Assembly (NCBI GenBank): GCA_905479105.1
Contig: CAJQLE010000001.1
Coordinates: forward strand, 62,001 to 126,000
Reading direction: 5' to 3'
DNA length: 64,000 bases
DNA from: an uncultured Flavobacteriales bacterium
Lineage (GTDB): Bacteria > Bacteroidota > Bacteroidia > Flavobacteriales_G > Salibacteraceae
Part shown: one piece after another, positions 17,437 to 26,293 of the stretch
Position numbering within the stretch: the stretch's first letter is position 1
How the letters are laid out: the number at the start of each line of letters is the position of its first letter
Position numbers and translations under genes: made by a program
The notes under the pieces: model-generated
Databases searched by the model: none
What the model was told of the DNA's origin: nothing
What the model saw: only the letters and a program-made list of their open reading frames with translations

Positions 17437-19185
17437 ATGATTAAACGAAAACCAATTAAGATGAGATCAACCTACTCAGGAATTGCGATTATAGGCGCAT
17501 TAACCCTACTAGCAGTTACGGGCTGTAACCCGCTAAACAAGATGAATAAGAAGCATGGGATTGTTAAGTATACACTTGACCCTAACCCATTAGAGCTACA
17601 TGGCGATTCTCTTGCTATTAAGGTTAGTGGCCGCTATCCTGCAAAATTCTTTCATAAAAAAGCTGTTGCTAACGTAAAACCAGTGATGGTTGATATGAAT
17701 GGCAATATTGTCAAGGAATTCGAAAACATCAAACTTGTCGGTGAAGCCGCTGAAGGTGAAGGAACAAAAATCATGAAGGCTGGCGGTAGCTTTAGTGTTT
17801 CTAATAAAGTTCCTTATGAATCTTCGATGGAAAATGTAAAACTAGAAGTACGTGTTACTGCTGGTTTCAAAACAAAGACTAAAGAATTTGATCCTGTTGC
17901 TTTAGGTAACGGAACGGTTACAACTCCACTTTGGGTTCAAAGTGATGAGATGCCAATTCTAGGTAAGGATAAGTTTACTAAAGTTTCTCCTCGTTCAATC
18001 TCAGCTGAGTTGAACTACGATATTCAGTCTAGCAATTTAAAGCCAGCAGAATTGAAGCAGGATGACATTAAGGCTGTAGAGGCTTTTATTGCAAAAGGAA
18101 TTACTTACGAATACACTTGGAAGAGCGTAGAAATTACTTCATACGCTTCACCAGACGGTGAAACGGCATTGAATGAGAACTTAGCTAGCGACAGAGCTAA
18201 TACAGCAGCTAAAGCGATTACTTCATTGTTTTCTAAGAAGAAGATCAAAGCCACTGAAGATTGGTACAAAAAATCTCCAAAAGGAGAAGATTGGATGGGA
18301 TTCAAAACAAAAATGGAAGCCTCATCAATTGCTGATAAAGACATGATCCTTCGAATTTTAGGAATGTACAGCGATGACACTAAGCGTGAAGAAGAGATTA
18401 AGAATCTTGCTGCTACGTACACTGTTATTGCAGAAGAAATTCTTCCTCCATTGAGAAGATCTGTTATCAAAATCAATGCTGAAGAAGAAGCTAAAACAGA
18501 TGATGAGTTGAAGCAGTTAGTTAAAGAGAATCCTTCTGAGCTTACTGCAGAAGAAATTCTTTACACGGCTACTCTTTACAACGACTTAAACGAGAAGTTG
18601 GAAGTTTACAAGGCTTGCGCTCAAGTTCACGCTGATGATTGGAGAGGTCACAATAACGTAGGTTATGTTCTTGTTCTTCAAAACAAAGTGTCAGAAGCTA
18701 AAGCTCAATTTGAGAAGGCTGGAAAGGCGAATGCTGGAGAAAAGATTGTAATGAACAATATGGGAGCTGTTACTCGATTGATGGGAGACCGCAAAGGAGC
18801 TGAAGAGTACTACGAAAAAGCAAAAGGTGCTGGATCTGAAGTAAACTACAACATCGGCATTCTTAACATCATGGATGGTAATTACGAAGATGCCGTTAGC
18901 AATATGGGAAGCTTCAACACTTTCAATGCTGCTTTAGCTAAAACTTTGAATGGTTCAACTGAAGATGCCATCAATACACTTGAGGCTTCTGAAGCAAAAG
19001 CTAACGCTGAAGGTTACTATTTGAAGGCAATAATTGGAGCGAGAACGAGCAACCAAGAAATGGTAGTTCAAAATCTTAAGGCTGCTATTGAAAAGGATAA
19101 CTCACTTAAAGCAAAAGCTAAAGGTGATGCAGAATTTTTAAATTATAGAGAAGTTGCTGAGTTCACTGCATTAGTGGGTATGTAA
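17437..19185 (+). CDS. OmpA-like / TPR outer-membrane lipoprotein
   Basis: The frame is open from a TTG at 17389, but the ATG at 17437 (or 17461) begins a proper lipoprotein signal ending LLAVTGC, so 17437 is chosen (582 residues). The N-terminal half is beta-rich. A segment around residues 235-265 (TSYASPDGETALNENLASDRA) resembles the peptidoglycan-binding OmpA C-terminal motif. The last third (from about residue 390) contains tetratricopeptide-like repeats (NNVGYVLVLQNKVSEAKAQF, NNMGAVTRLMGD). It is probably an abundant periplasmic-side lipoprotein joining outer membrane and peptidoglycan. A strong terminator follows. PorE-like type IX secretion accessory proteins combine similar parts, but the match is too weak to name it. 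Confidence 0.78.
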   Translation: MIKRKPIKMRSTYSGIAIIGALTLLAVTGCNPLNKMNKKHGIVKYTLDPNPLELHGDSLAIKVSGRYPAKFFHKKAVANVKPVMVDMNGNIVKEFENIKLVGEAAEGEGTKIMKAGGSFSVSNKVPYESSMENVKLEVRVTAGFKTKTKEFDPVALGNGTVTTPLWVQSDEMPILGKDKFTKVSPRSISAELNYDIQSSNLKPAELKQDDIKAVEAFIAKGITYEYTWKSVEITSYASPDGETALNENLASDRANTAAKAITSLFSKKKIKATEDWYKKSPKGEDWMGFKTKMEASSIADKDMILRILGMYSDDTKREEEIKNLAATYTVIAEEILPPLRRSVIKINAEEEAKTDDELKQLVKENPSELTAEEILYTATLYNDLNEKLEVYKACAQVHADDWRGHNNVGYVLVLQNKVSEAKAQFEKAGKANAGEKIVMNNMGAVTRLMGDRKGAEEYYEKAKGAGSEVNYNIGILNIMDGNYEDAVSNMGSFNTFNAALAKTLNGSTEDAINTLEASEAKANAEGYYLKAIIGARTSNQEMVVQNLKAAIEKDNSLKAKAKGDAEFLNYREVAEFTALVGM

Positions 19186-19202
19186 TTTCCAAAAAGGTTT
19201 TC

Positions 19203-19237
19203 GAAAAAAGGGGCGTGATGATCACGCCCCTTTTTTT
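19203..19237 (+). terminator. Strong terminator after the OmpA/TPR lipoprotein gene
   Basis: A near-perfect palindrome (GGGGCGTGAT, one base, ATCACGCCCC) is flanked by runs of A and T, so it can act in either direction. It starts about 18 bases after the stop. Confidence 0.92.
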
Positions 19238-19282
19238 ATTTACCGTTTCCTCATTTGAGGGTTCATCACATTTATTAACCAT

Positions 19283-19290
19283 TATATTTG
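19283..19290 (+). promoter_or_regulatory. -7 promoter box for the Cys-rich lipoprotein gene
   Basis: TATATTTG matches TAnnTTTG and ends 21 bases before the ATG at 19312. The nearest TTG (19255-19257) is 25 bases upstream, slightly too far. Confidence 0.45.
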
Positions 19291-19311
19291 TTTCATTACA
19301 TAATCGGTATC

Positions 19312-19521
19312 ATGAATAAACTATACACTTTAACGCTTTGCATATTTTCAGTAATTGCATTTTCATCTTGCGAAAAATGTTCAACATGCACAACTACATC
19401 TGAAGATCCGGAAACATTCGGAACAGTTATTACCGATGAAGTTTGCGGCAGCGGAAGAGACTATGACGACCAAATTGAAATCTACAATACCGCCAACTGG
19501 GATTGCGTGGAGAATGACTAA
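19312..19521 (+). CDS. Small cysteine-rich lipoprotein
   Basis: The ATG at 19312 starts a 69-residue protein with a hydrophobic signal and lipobox FSSC, cysteine at residue 20. The mature peptide has five cysteines (CEKC, STC, EVCG, WDC) and is acidic (EDPE, DYDDQIE). Small lipoproteins with a leading CEKC(S/T)TC pattern are frequent in Bacteroidota, but their role is unknown. The Cys pattern suggests disulphides or a metal site; this is inference. It has its own likely promoter and converges with the SpoU gene, overlapping by 4 bases. Confidence 0.75.
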   Translation: MNKLYTLTLCIFSVIAFSSCEKCSTCTTTSEDPETFGTVITDEVCGSGRDYDDQIEIYNTANWDCVEND

Positions 19522-20060
19522 ACCTGGAAAGACAGGTACCTTTTATAAATTTCCCACATTGCTATGCCGCCAGCGATAGTGACATTTAGGCTGTGTTTAG
19601 TTCCAAGCTGAGGTATTTCCAATACCTCATCGGAAAGATCAATAATACGTTGATGAACTCCCTCGACCTCATTTCCTAGCACCAGGCATATTTTTTCCTC
19701 CGGAGATAATTTTAAATTTCGAGGATCTGTGCTGATTTCACATTGTTCAAGTGAAAGAATGCGATAGCCATCTAACTTTAACAACTTAACCGTTTCCTCC
19801 GCGTTCTCTGAATATCTCCAGACAACGCTTTCTGTGGCTCCTAGAGCTGTTTTCTGAATATCACGATGGGGCGGCTTAGCTGTAATGCCACAAAGCAATA
19901 ATTCTTCCACGTTAAAGGAATCTGCAGTACGAAAAATAGATCCTACATTAGCCATGCTTCTGATGTCATTTAAAAGCACTTTCAAAGGAAATTTGTTTTG
20001 CTTTTTAAACTCATCGATAGAAGGTCTATTGAGTGTCTCGTTAGCTAGCTTTCTGTTCAT
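19518..20060 (-). CDS. TrmH/SpoU family RNA 2'-O-methyltransferase
   Basis: This 180-residue protein is the catalytic SPOUT domain alone. Motif 1 is NVGSIFRTADSF (near residue 38), motif 2 LVLGNEVEGV (near 127) and motif 3 IPQLGTKHSLNVTIAGGIAMWEI (about 148-170), which build the knotted S-adenosylmethionine site. It methylates a ribose in tRNA or rRNA; the absence of an extra RNA-binding domain prevents distinguishing TrmH-like from TrmL-like function. The length fits TrmH of Bacteroidota. It diverges from mutS with a 73-base gap and ends over the small lipoprotein gene. Confidence 0.9.
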   Translation of the reverse strand: MNRKLANETLNRPSIDEFKKQNKFPLKVLLNDIRSMANVGSIFRTADSFNVEELLLCGITAKPPHRDIQKTALGATESVVWRYSENAEETVKLLKLDGYRILSLEQCEISTDPRNLKLSPEEKICLVLGNEVEGVHQRIIDLSDEVLEIPQLGTKHSLNVTIAGGIAMWEIYKRYLSFQV

Positions 20061-20133
20061 AACTATTCAAAAGATAAAGTGCTGATTTATTAGTACTCCG
20101 AAGAGCGGTTCTAAATTTACTGCTTCACAAAAA

Positions 20134-22743
20134 ATGGCTACCAAAGAAAAAAAAGACCCCAAGGAAACTCCTTTAATGAAGCAGTATTATGCTATTAAAG
20201 CGAAGCATCCTAATGCTTTACTTCTCTTTCGCGTAGGCGATTTTTATGAAACGTTCAGCGAAGATGCAATTAAGACCTCGAAAATACTCGGCATTGTGCT
20301 TACTCAGCGAAGAAATGGTTCTTCGGCAAGCATCGAACTAGCAGGATTTCCATACCACAGTTTAGATGTCTATTTACCAAAGCTTGTAAGAGCTGGATTA
20401 CGTGTGGCGATATGCGATCAATTAGAAGATGCCAAACAAACAAAATCTATAGTTAAGCGAGGTGTTACTGAAATGGTAACGCCTGGAGTCAGTTTCAATT
20501 CCCAGATATTAGACAGCAATCAAAACAATTTTCTAGCGGCCATCCACTTTTCTAAAGATAATCTCGGGGCGGCCTTTCTGGATGTTTCTACTGGTGAATT
20601 CTTTGTCGCTGAAGGCCCTAAATACTACATAGAAAAACTTGTTGCTGGATTTAATCCAAGTGAAATACTATTTGAGCGCAGTCAAAAAAATCATTTCAAA
20701 GAAGTCTTTGGCAACAAGTACCATACATATCATTTAGAAAATTGGGCATTTCAACATGAATTTGGCTATGAGTCATTAACCCGTCATTTTAAAACTCAAT
20801 CGCTCAAGGGATTTGGTATCGAAGATCACACTCTAGCCGTAATAGCTGCTGGTGCGGCCCTGCAATACGTCAGTGACACACAGCATGACCGAATTCATCA
20901 TATTTCGCAACTATCACGAATCGATGGAAACGATCACGTGTGGCTTGATCGTTTTACTCAAAGAAACCTTGAATTGTTTGGGACTTCCAATGAAGGAGGA
21001 AAATCATTGCTCAACGTTCTCGATAGCACCATAACCCCAATGGGATCGAGATTAATGAAGCAGTGGCTTGCTTTTCCGTTGAATAATATCGAAGCAATAA
21101 ACCAGAGATTAAATTCCGTAGAGGCGTTTTATCTCGATGAGGAGCTAAGACTATCTCTAATCGACCAATTAAAGAAAATCGGTGATCTTGAAAGAATGGT
21201 TTCAAGGCTTGCTATTGGCAAACTTGGCCCCAAAGAAGCAATACAGCTCGCTCGATCACTTTCGGAATCCAAGCCTATTGAGAGCCTGTTAAAGAAAAAC
21301 AAAACCGTTAAAGCGTTATCAAAAGGCTTAGATAATACAGATGCGGTAGTCAGTTTAATTCAGCGGCACCTTCAACCTAATCCACCAGCCATCCTTACGA
21401 AAGGCAACGTAATTGCAAATGGCATTGATCAGGAACTTGATGACCTGAGAAAACTGGCCTTTTCTGGAAAGGATTATTTGGTTCAAATTCAAGAACGAGA
21501 ATCCGAATTAACCGGTATTTCATCCTTAAAGATTGGCTTCAACAACGTTTTCGGATACTACCTTGAAGTTACTAATGTTCATAAATCCAAGGTTCCTCCA
21601 GAATGGATGAGAAAGCAAACGCTTACCAATGCCGAGCGATATATTACGGAGGAGCTAAAGGAATACGAAGAAAAAATTCTAGGCGCAGAAGAAAAAATCA
21701 TGGGCCTTGAGATTAAGATCTATGAACAATTGCTTGATCAACTTCAACCGTTCATTTCTGCAATTCAAAGCACAGCAAAAAAACTTGCAGAAATAGATTG
21801 TTTAACGACTTTCTCTCTGAATGCAATTAACTGGGGTTATTCTAAACCTGTCTTAAATCAATCCCATTGCATCAACATCAAAGAAGGACGCCATCCAGTA
21901 ATTGAGCAAGAAATGTCATTGGGAGAAAGCTACATTGCCAATGATGTGATTTTGGACAATGAGACACAGCAAATAATCATGCTCACTGGCCCAAATATGG
22001 CTGGCAAGAGTGCACTTTTAAGACAAACAGCACTTATTTCATTAATGGCCCAAATAGGGAGCTATGTTCCTGCCAAATCCGCAGATCTTGGGATCATTGA
22101 TAAGCTTTTTACCCGAGTTGGAGCAAGTGATAATATCTCACAAGGTGAATCAACCTTCATGGTTGAGATGAATGAAACCGCAAGCATCTTGAACAATCTT
22201 TCTAATCGCAGTCTTATCCTTTTGGATGAAATCGGAAGAGGAACAAGCACCTATGACGGCATCTCCATTGCTTGGTCTATAGCGGAGTATCTACACGCTC
22301 ATTCAGGGAAGCCATTAACGCTCTTCGCGACTCACTATCATGAGCTTAATGAAATGGCAAAGAGCTTGGAACGCATTAAAAACTATACCATTTCAATAAA
22401 AGAAACGAAAGACAAAATTGTGTTTTTACGCAAATTGATTCCTGGAGGAAGTGAACACAGCTTTGGTATTCACGTGGCCAAAATGGCTGGTATGCCAAAT
22501 TCATTGATCAAACGCGCACACCTTATTTTAAATGAACTAGAGAACTCCAATAGGAGCGAACTTTCAAAAGACGCACTAAAAAGTGCCAAAGAAGAAATGC
22601 AATTGAGCTTTTTTCAACTAGATGATCCAGTTCTATCCCAAATAAGGGATGAAATTTCAAATATTGACATTAACTCACTTACCCCTGTTGAAGCCCTCTT
22701 CAAGCTAAATGAAATCAAGAAAGTGATCGGAAAACGATCCTAA
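20134..22743 (+). CDS. mutS: DNA mismatch repair protein MutS
   Basis: The 869-residue protein is a full-length MutS1. The mismatch-wedge motif F37-Y38-E39 (GDFYETF) is present in domain I. Walker A TGPNMAGKS lies near residue 617, Walker B LLDEIGRGTSTYDG around 696-709 and the FATHYHEL motif follows, then the helix-turn-helix dimerisation region (GIHVAKMAGMP). It binds mismatched bases and starts repair with MutL. A C-terminal tail (about residues 815-869) follows, as in other Bacteroidota. Two tRNA genes follow 60 bases downstream on the same strand with their own promoter. Confidence 0.98.
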   Translation: MATKEKKDPKETPLMKQYYAIKAKHPNALLLFRVGDFYETFSEDAIKTSKILGIVLTQRRNGSSASIELAGFPYHSLDVYLPKLVRAGLRVAICDQLEDAKQTKSIVKRGVTEMVTPGVSFNSQILDSNQNNFLAAIHFSKDNLGAAFLDVSTGEFFVAEGPKYYIEKLVAGFNPSEILFERSQKNHFKEVFGNKYHTYHLENWAFQHEFGYESLTRHFKTQSLKGFGIEDHTLAVIAAGAALQYVSDTQHDRIHHISQLSRIDGNDHVWLDRFTQRNLELFGTSNEGGKSLLNVLDSTITPMGSRLMKQWLAFPLNNIEAINQRLNSVEAFYLDEELRLSLIDQLKKIGDLERMVSRLAIGKLGPKEAIQLARSLSESKPIESLLKKNKTVKALSKGLDNTDAVVSLIQRHLQPNPPAILTKGNVIANGIDQELDDLRKLAFSGKDYLVQIQERESELTGISSLKIGFNNVFGYYLEVTNVHKSKVPPEWMRKQTLTNAERYITEELKEYEEKILGAEEKIMGLEIKIYEQLLDQLQPFISAIQSTAKKLAEIDCLTTFSLNAINWGYSKPVLNQSHCINIKEGRHPVIEQEMSLGESYIANDVILDNETQQIIMLTGPNMAGKSALLRQTALISLMAQIGSYVPAKSADLGIIDKLFTRVGASDNISQGESTFMVEMNETASILNNLSNRSLILLDEIGRGTSTYDGISIAWSIAEYLHAHSGKPLTLFATHYHELNEMAKSLERIKNYTISIKETKDKIVFLRKLIPGGSEHSFGIHVAKMAGMPNSLIKRAHLILNELENSNRSELSKDALKSAKEEMQLSFFQLDDPVLSQIRDEISNIDINSLTPVEALFKLNEIKKVIGKRS

Positions 22744-22787
22744 TTGAGATTTTTTTTAAAGAGGGTTTACATTAAGGCAGAAACAAT

Positions 22788-22795
22788 TATTTTTG
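22788..22795 (+). promoter_or_regulatory. -7 promoter box for tRNA-Gly
   Basis: TATTTTTG fits TAnnTTTG and lies 10 bases before the mature tRNA 5' end, as expected for a Bacteroidota tRNA promoter. The upstream -33 TTG is not clear. Confidence 0.45.
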
Positions 22796-22805
22796 CCGTC
22801 CTTTT

Positions 22806-22878
<73 letters not shown>

Positions 22879-22888
22879 CAAAGTCCCT

Positions 22889-22919
22889 TAAAGACCTCCC
22901 TCAAGGGAGGTCTTTTTTT
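22889..22919 (+). terminator. Terminator between tRNA-Gly and tRNA-Leu
   Basis: A perfect 10-bp stem AAGACCTCCC / GGGAGGTCTT around loop TCAA is followed by a T run. Confidence 0.9.
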
Positions 22920-22931
22920 GACAATACTTCT

Positions 22932-23016
22932 GCCCGGGTGGTGGAATTGGTAGACACGCAGGACTTAAAATCCTGTGACTATTGCGGTCGTGCGGGTTCA
23001 AGTCCCGCCCCGGGTA
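22932..23016 (+). tRNA. tRNA-Leu (UAA anticodon)
   Basis: An 85-base class II tRNA: acceptor GCCCGGG with CCCGGGT, anticodon stem CAGGA/TCCTG with loop CTTAAAA (anticodon TAA), a long variable arm, and T-stem GCGGG/CCCGC around TTCAAGT. Discriminator A is as expected for leucine. CCA is not encoded. It lies just after the terminator of tRNA-Gly, so its promoter must be within about 13 bases upstream or it relies on read-through. Confidence 0.97.
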
Positions 23017-23019
23017 CTG

Positions 23020-23055
23020 AATAAGCCTCTTCATGTGAAGAGGCTTATTTGTTTT
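23020..23055 (+). terminator. Terminator after tRNA-Leu, overlapping the waaA stop codon
   Basis: A perfect 13-bp stem (AATAAGCCTCTTC, loop ATGT, GAAGAGGCTTATT) is followed by TTGTTTTT. Its right arm holds the waaA stop codon (23045-23047, minus strand), so one element serves two genes. Confidence 0.85.
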
Positions 23056-24280
23056 TAAGCACCTGATGCACCCAATCAACGATTTTATCACTTGCTCCCC
23101 TCTGGTTCTCAAAAAATGACGAGGTTGAGTCTTTAACATGTAATCGATAAGAAGCATCTCCGAATGCTTTGTCAATGGCCGCTGATAATTGAAGTCCATT
23201 CTTCACTTCAATACCAACTCCCAATCTTTTCAATTCTTGAATTTCCTGAAAACGTTTGTTTTCAGGACCAAAAATCACAGGAATACCATAAACTGCTGCT
23301 TCTAATGTGTTATGAACTGCTTTCCCGAAACCTCCCCCAATATATGCAGCAGTGCCAAAACGGTACAATTTTGAAAGCATGCCGATTTGATCAACATAAA
23401 GAACTCGTTGATTTTTTTGATCGCTTGAATCGAGGTCACCAATTAAGACAAACTGATCATTAAACTCTTTTTCCCAATTCATCTTTTGATCGTCATGTAA
23501 TTCATGAGGAGCTACAATTACTTTAAGTTGCGGATGATTCTGAATTACTGAAAATAAATACTTGTCATCCGCTACCCAATTGCTGCCAACTACCAAAACA
23601 TAAGATCCGCCATCGACAAACTTCGTAATTGAAGGGAAACTCCATTCCTCTTCAGCTCCTTCCATAACTCTATCAATTCTAGTATCACCAATTTGATCAG
23701 TATTGTTAATCATAACACTTGAAAGAACATCACAGCTCATGGCATCCTGAGTAAAGATCACATCAAATTGGGCCAAACGCCAACCGAATAAAATCCCTGG
23801 CCATTCAACGGTCCAATGCTTGACTGGAAAATAAGCACTTATCAAAGCCATAGGAATTTTGCGAGAATTTAAGCCCTCCATGAAGTTGAACCAAAACTCA
23901 TACTTCACAAAAATGGCAACATCGGGTTGCAGTGACTCTAAAAACCAATCTACATTCTCTGGAAAATCAGTAGGTAAATAAGTGATTAAATCACCATGCC
24001 TATAATTCGATTTGGCCTCATACCCAGAAGGTGAGAAAAAAGTGATCGCAATTTGATATTCATCAGAAACGACAAGTCTCTCGATTACCGGTCTAGCTTG
24101 TTCAAATTCACCTATGGAAGCACAGTGAAACCAAATTAATTTTTTACTTTTCTTGAATCCCTTCAAGTCAGATTTCCATTGACCTCTGGCATCAAGCCAC
24201 TTTTTAGCTTTTAAATTGCGCGCAAAAAGCGGGGATAATTTCAGACCGACTCTAAGAAGAAGCGTGTATATCCAAAGCAT
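23045..24280 (-). CDS. waaA: 3-deoxy-D-manno-octulosonic acid transferase
   Basis: WaaA (KdtA) adds KDO from CMP-KDO to lipid IV-A at the inner membrane, starting the LPS core. The 411-residue protein has an N-terminal membrane anchor region, then the family motif WFHCASIGEFEQARP (about residues 50-64) with its catalytic glutamate, the YLPTDFPENVDWF segment and a C-terminal GT-B domain with the donor-site motif GGGFGKAVHNTLEAA and FGPENKRFQEIQE. Length is normal. The outer-membrane protein gene upstream is only 8 bases away, so they are likely co-transcribed. Confidence 0.94.
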   Translation of the reverse strand: MLWIYTLLLRVGLKLSPLFARNLKAKKWLDARGQWKSDLKGFKKSKKLIWFHCASIGEFEQARPVIERLVVSDEYQIAITFFSPSGYEAKSNYRHGDLITYLPTDFPENVDWFLESLQPDVAIFVKYEFWFNFMEGLNSRKIPMALISAYFPVKHWTVEWPGILFGWRLAQFDVIFTQDAMSCDVLSSVMINNTDQIGDTRIDRVMEGAEEEWSFPSITKFVDGGSYVLVVGSNWVADDKYLFSVIQNHPQLKVIVAPHELHDDQKMNWEKEFNDQFVLIGDLDSSDQKNQRVLYVDQIGMLSKLYRFGTAAYIGGGFGKAVHNTLEAAVYGIPVIFGPENKRFQEIQELKRLGVGIEVKNGLQLSAAIDKAFGDASYRLHVKDSTSSFFENQRGASDKIVDWVHQVLKNK

Positions 24281-24288
24281 AGTTCGAA

Positions 24289-25041
24289 CTAATAGAAATA
24301 ATAATCACTTGCTTGACGTCTGTATAATGGGAAATACCATCGAATCACCAAGTTAGCCAAAATGTCTATTCGTTGGGCCGGATCTGCTGCTTTTGTATCG
24401 AAGTTTATACTTCTTCTATTTTGAGTAAATCCCTCATAAACCTCAGCACCAACATAAAAATTCAGTAATCTATAATTACTAAAATGCTGGTATCCGATAG
24501 ATTGAGACAATGTAAATCCGTATGTCAAACGATCATATCCTTTTTTATACTCTCCAAAAAGCTGAGGAACTTGCTCGGCCACTTCGATAATTTTGATTTT
24601 ATGCTGCATTATTCCTCCACCTATCGCCAGATGAATACCAGAATTTGGATTAGGTCCAATTATCGGAAATATTTTACCAATTCTAGCCGTAGCAACAAAT
24701 CCTCGTTGGTATAAAAAAATATCAGCAGGACCTCCATCTCTGCCAATAATATCGCCATTCTCTGTCCTTAAACTAGCTAGTACTGAATCTTCCTTGACAA
24801 TATTACCGAAGAAAAAACCATAATTGGCCTCCATTGTAATATTGCCTGCCGATTTATACAAAAATGATCCCCCAGCAATACCGCCATATCCAAAGCGTTC
24901 ACCGAGATCGGCAAAACCATTTTGCAAACCTATTTCTCCTGAAATTGCAAAGAAGCGGATAGCAGTATCTTGAATGCTCTTTTGCGCTAACCCTGCATGA
25001 CCTGCAAGAACAATTGAGAGCATAAAAACTAGTCTAATCAT
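24289..25041 (-). CDS. Outer-membrane beta-barrel-like protein
   Basis: The ATG at 25041 begins a signal peptide (MIRLVFMLSIVL...GLAQ); an open TTG extension upstream is ignored. The 250-residue product is made of alternating aromatic/glycine strands (GGSFLYKSAG, MEANYGFFFGN, GIHLAIGGGIMQHK, LLNFYVGAEVYEG, NLVIRWYFPLY), typical of a small outer-membrane beta-barrel. It ends in aromatic YYFY, though a strict C-terminal F with alternating pattern is approximate. No named family is recognised. It is followed by waaA with 8 bases between, so envelope assembly is the natural context. Confidence 0.75.
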   Translation of the reverse strand: MIRLVFMLSIVLAGHAGLAQKSIQDTAIRFFAISGEIGLQNGFADLGERFGYGGIAGGSFLYKSAGNITMEANYGFFFGNIVKEDSVLASLRTENGDIIGRDGGPADIFLYQRGFVATARIGKIFPIIGPNPNSGIHLAIGGGIMQHKIKIIEVAEQVPQLFGEYKKGYDRLTYGFTLSQSIGYQHFSNYRLLNFYVGAEVYEGFTQNRRSINFDTKAADPAQRIDILANLVIRWYFPLYRRQASDYYFY

Positions 25042-25108
25042 TATGCGAAAATAGCAAAGCTTTAGGGCCAATAATAAAACGGAATATACATTCGAAAATA
25101 CGGAGTTA

Positions 25109-25142
25109 TTGTAAAAACCAGAGGCTTAAAACAATATCTTTG
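25109..25142 (+). promoter_or_regulatory. Promoter of the nucleotide-sugar operon
   Basis: TTG (25109-25111), 23 bases, then TATCTTTG (25135-25142) fits the -33/-7 pattern. The start codon of the first gene is 20 bases downstream. Confidence 0.6.
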
Positions 25143-25162
25143 CGCCTCATTTTTAGGACCGA

Positions 25163-26293
25163 ATGAATCCAATTCAATTAGTAGATCTGCGCACGCAGTA
25201 TCTCAAAATCAAAGACGAAGTTGATGCCGCTGTGCTTAATGTAATGGAAAGCACTGCATTTATCAATGGACCAGAAGTGCAATCATTTGCCTCTGAATTA
25301 TCCACCTACCTCAATGTGAAACATGTGATTCCATGCGCGAATGGAACAGATGCACTTCAAATAGCTCTGATGGCCATTGGCGCCAAACCTGGTGATGAAA
25401 TACTAACCCCAAGTTTTACCTATATAGCTACGGCTGAAGTCATAGCGTTATTGCAACTGACACCTGTTTTTGTTGAAGTAGACACCAATACGTTCACTAT
25501 TGATATTGATGATGCCAAGGCTAAAATAACTTCTAAGACCAAAGCAATCATTCCAGTTCACCTCTATGGCCAATGTGCGAATATGGATGAAGTCATGGCG
25601 CTTGCTAGCAAGGCAGATATTTATGTGATCGAGGATACCGCGCAAGCTATTGGAAGTGATTTCACGTCAAAGACCGGCAAAAAGCAAAAAGCTGGATGCA
25701 TAGGACACATTGGCACAACTTCATTCTTCCCATCAAAAAATCTGGGCTGCTACGGTGATGGTGGGGCTATGATGACCAATGATGATGATCTTGCTAATCA
25801 GTTAAAAATGATTGCAAATCATGGCCAAAGAATTAAATACCATCACGACATTATTGGGTGTAACTCTCGCCTAGACTCAATTCAAGCAGCAGTGCTTCGA
25901 ATCAAATTGAAGCATTTAGAAGAATACACCAAAGCCAGAAATGAGGCTGCGACATTCTACAATGACGCCTTCAAAGAAATAGAGGAGATTACAACACCAT
26001 TTATTGCAGCATACTCTAACCATGGCTATCATCAATACACTATTAAGTTAACCGGTGTAAATCGCGATGAAATGCAGTCCTATTTAAATGAAAATGGAGT
26101 CCCCGCGAATATCTATTACCCTGTGCCTGTGCACCTGCAGAAGGGTTACACTGAATATGGTTCAAAGGCTGGTGATATGCCGAAAACTGAAGGATTAACT
26201 TCTCAAGTTTTAAGTTTGCCTATGCATACAGAGCTAAGCAAAGAGCAATTGGAATATATAGTAGAACATGTTATTAGATTTATAAAAGGATGA
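25163..26293 (+). CDS. DegT/DnrJ/EryC1/StrS aminotransferase, WbpE-like
   Basis: A PLP-dependent sugar aminotransferase of 376 residues. The Schiff-base lysine K192 is in SFFPSKNLGCYGDGG, with an upstream ANGTDALQIA and VIEDTAQAIGS. Sequence around GQCAN, FFPSK and RLDSIQAA matches WbpE, which makes the 3-amino group on UDP-2-acetamido-2-deoxy-3-keto-glucuronate. This assignment fits the WbpD-like acetyltransferase and WbpA/TviB-like dehydrogenase in the same operon, but the matching WbpB oxidoreductase is not in the window. Its stop overlaps the next gene by 4 bases (ATGA). Confidence 0.85.
   Translation: MNPIQLVDLRTQYLKIKDEVDAAVLNVMESTAFINGPEVQSFASELSTYLNVKHVIPCANGTDALQIALMAIGAKPGDEILTPSFTYIATAEVIALLQLTPVFVEVDTNTFTIDIDDAKAKITSKTKAIIPVHLYGQCANMDEVMALASKADIYVIEDTAQAIGSDFTSKTGKKQKAGCIGHIGTTSFFPSKNLGCYGDGGAMMTNDDDLANQLKMIANHGQRIKYHHDIIGCNSRLDSIQAAVLRIKLKHLEEYTKARNEAATFYNDAFKEIEEITTPFIAAYSNHGYHQYTIKLTGVNRDEMQSYLNENGVPANIYYPVPVHLQKGYTEYGSKAGDMPKTEGLTSQVLSLPMHTELSKEQLEYIVEHVIRFIKG

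Noticed and set aside
22888-23199. A minus-strand open frame spanning the tRNA-Leu gene and the end of waaA
   Set aside because: It runs antisense to a well-formed tRNA and two terminators, and its protein has no recognisable features.
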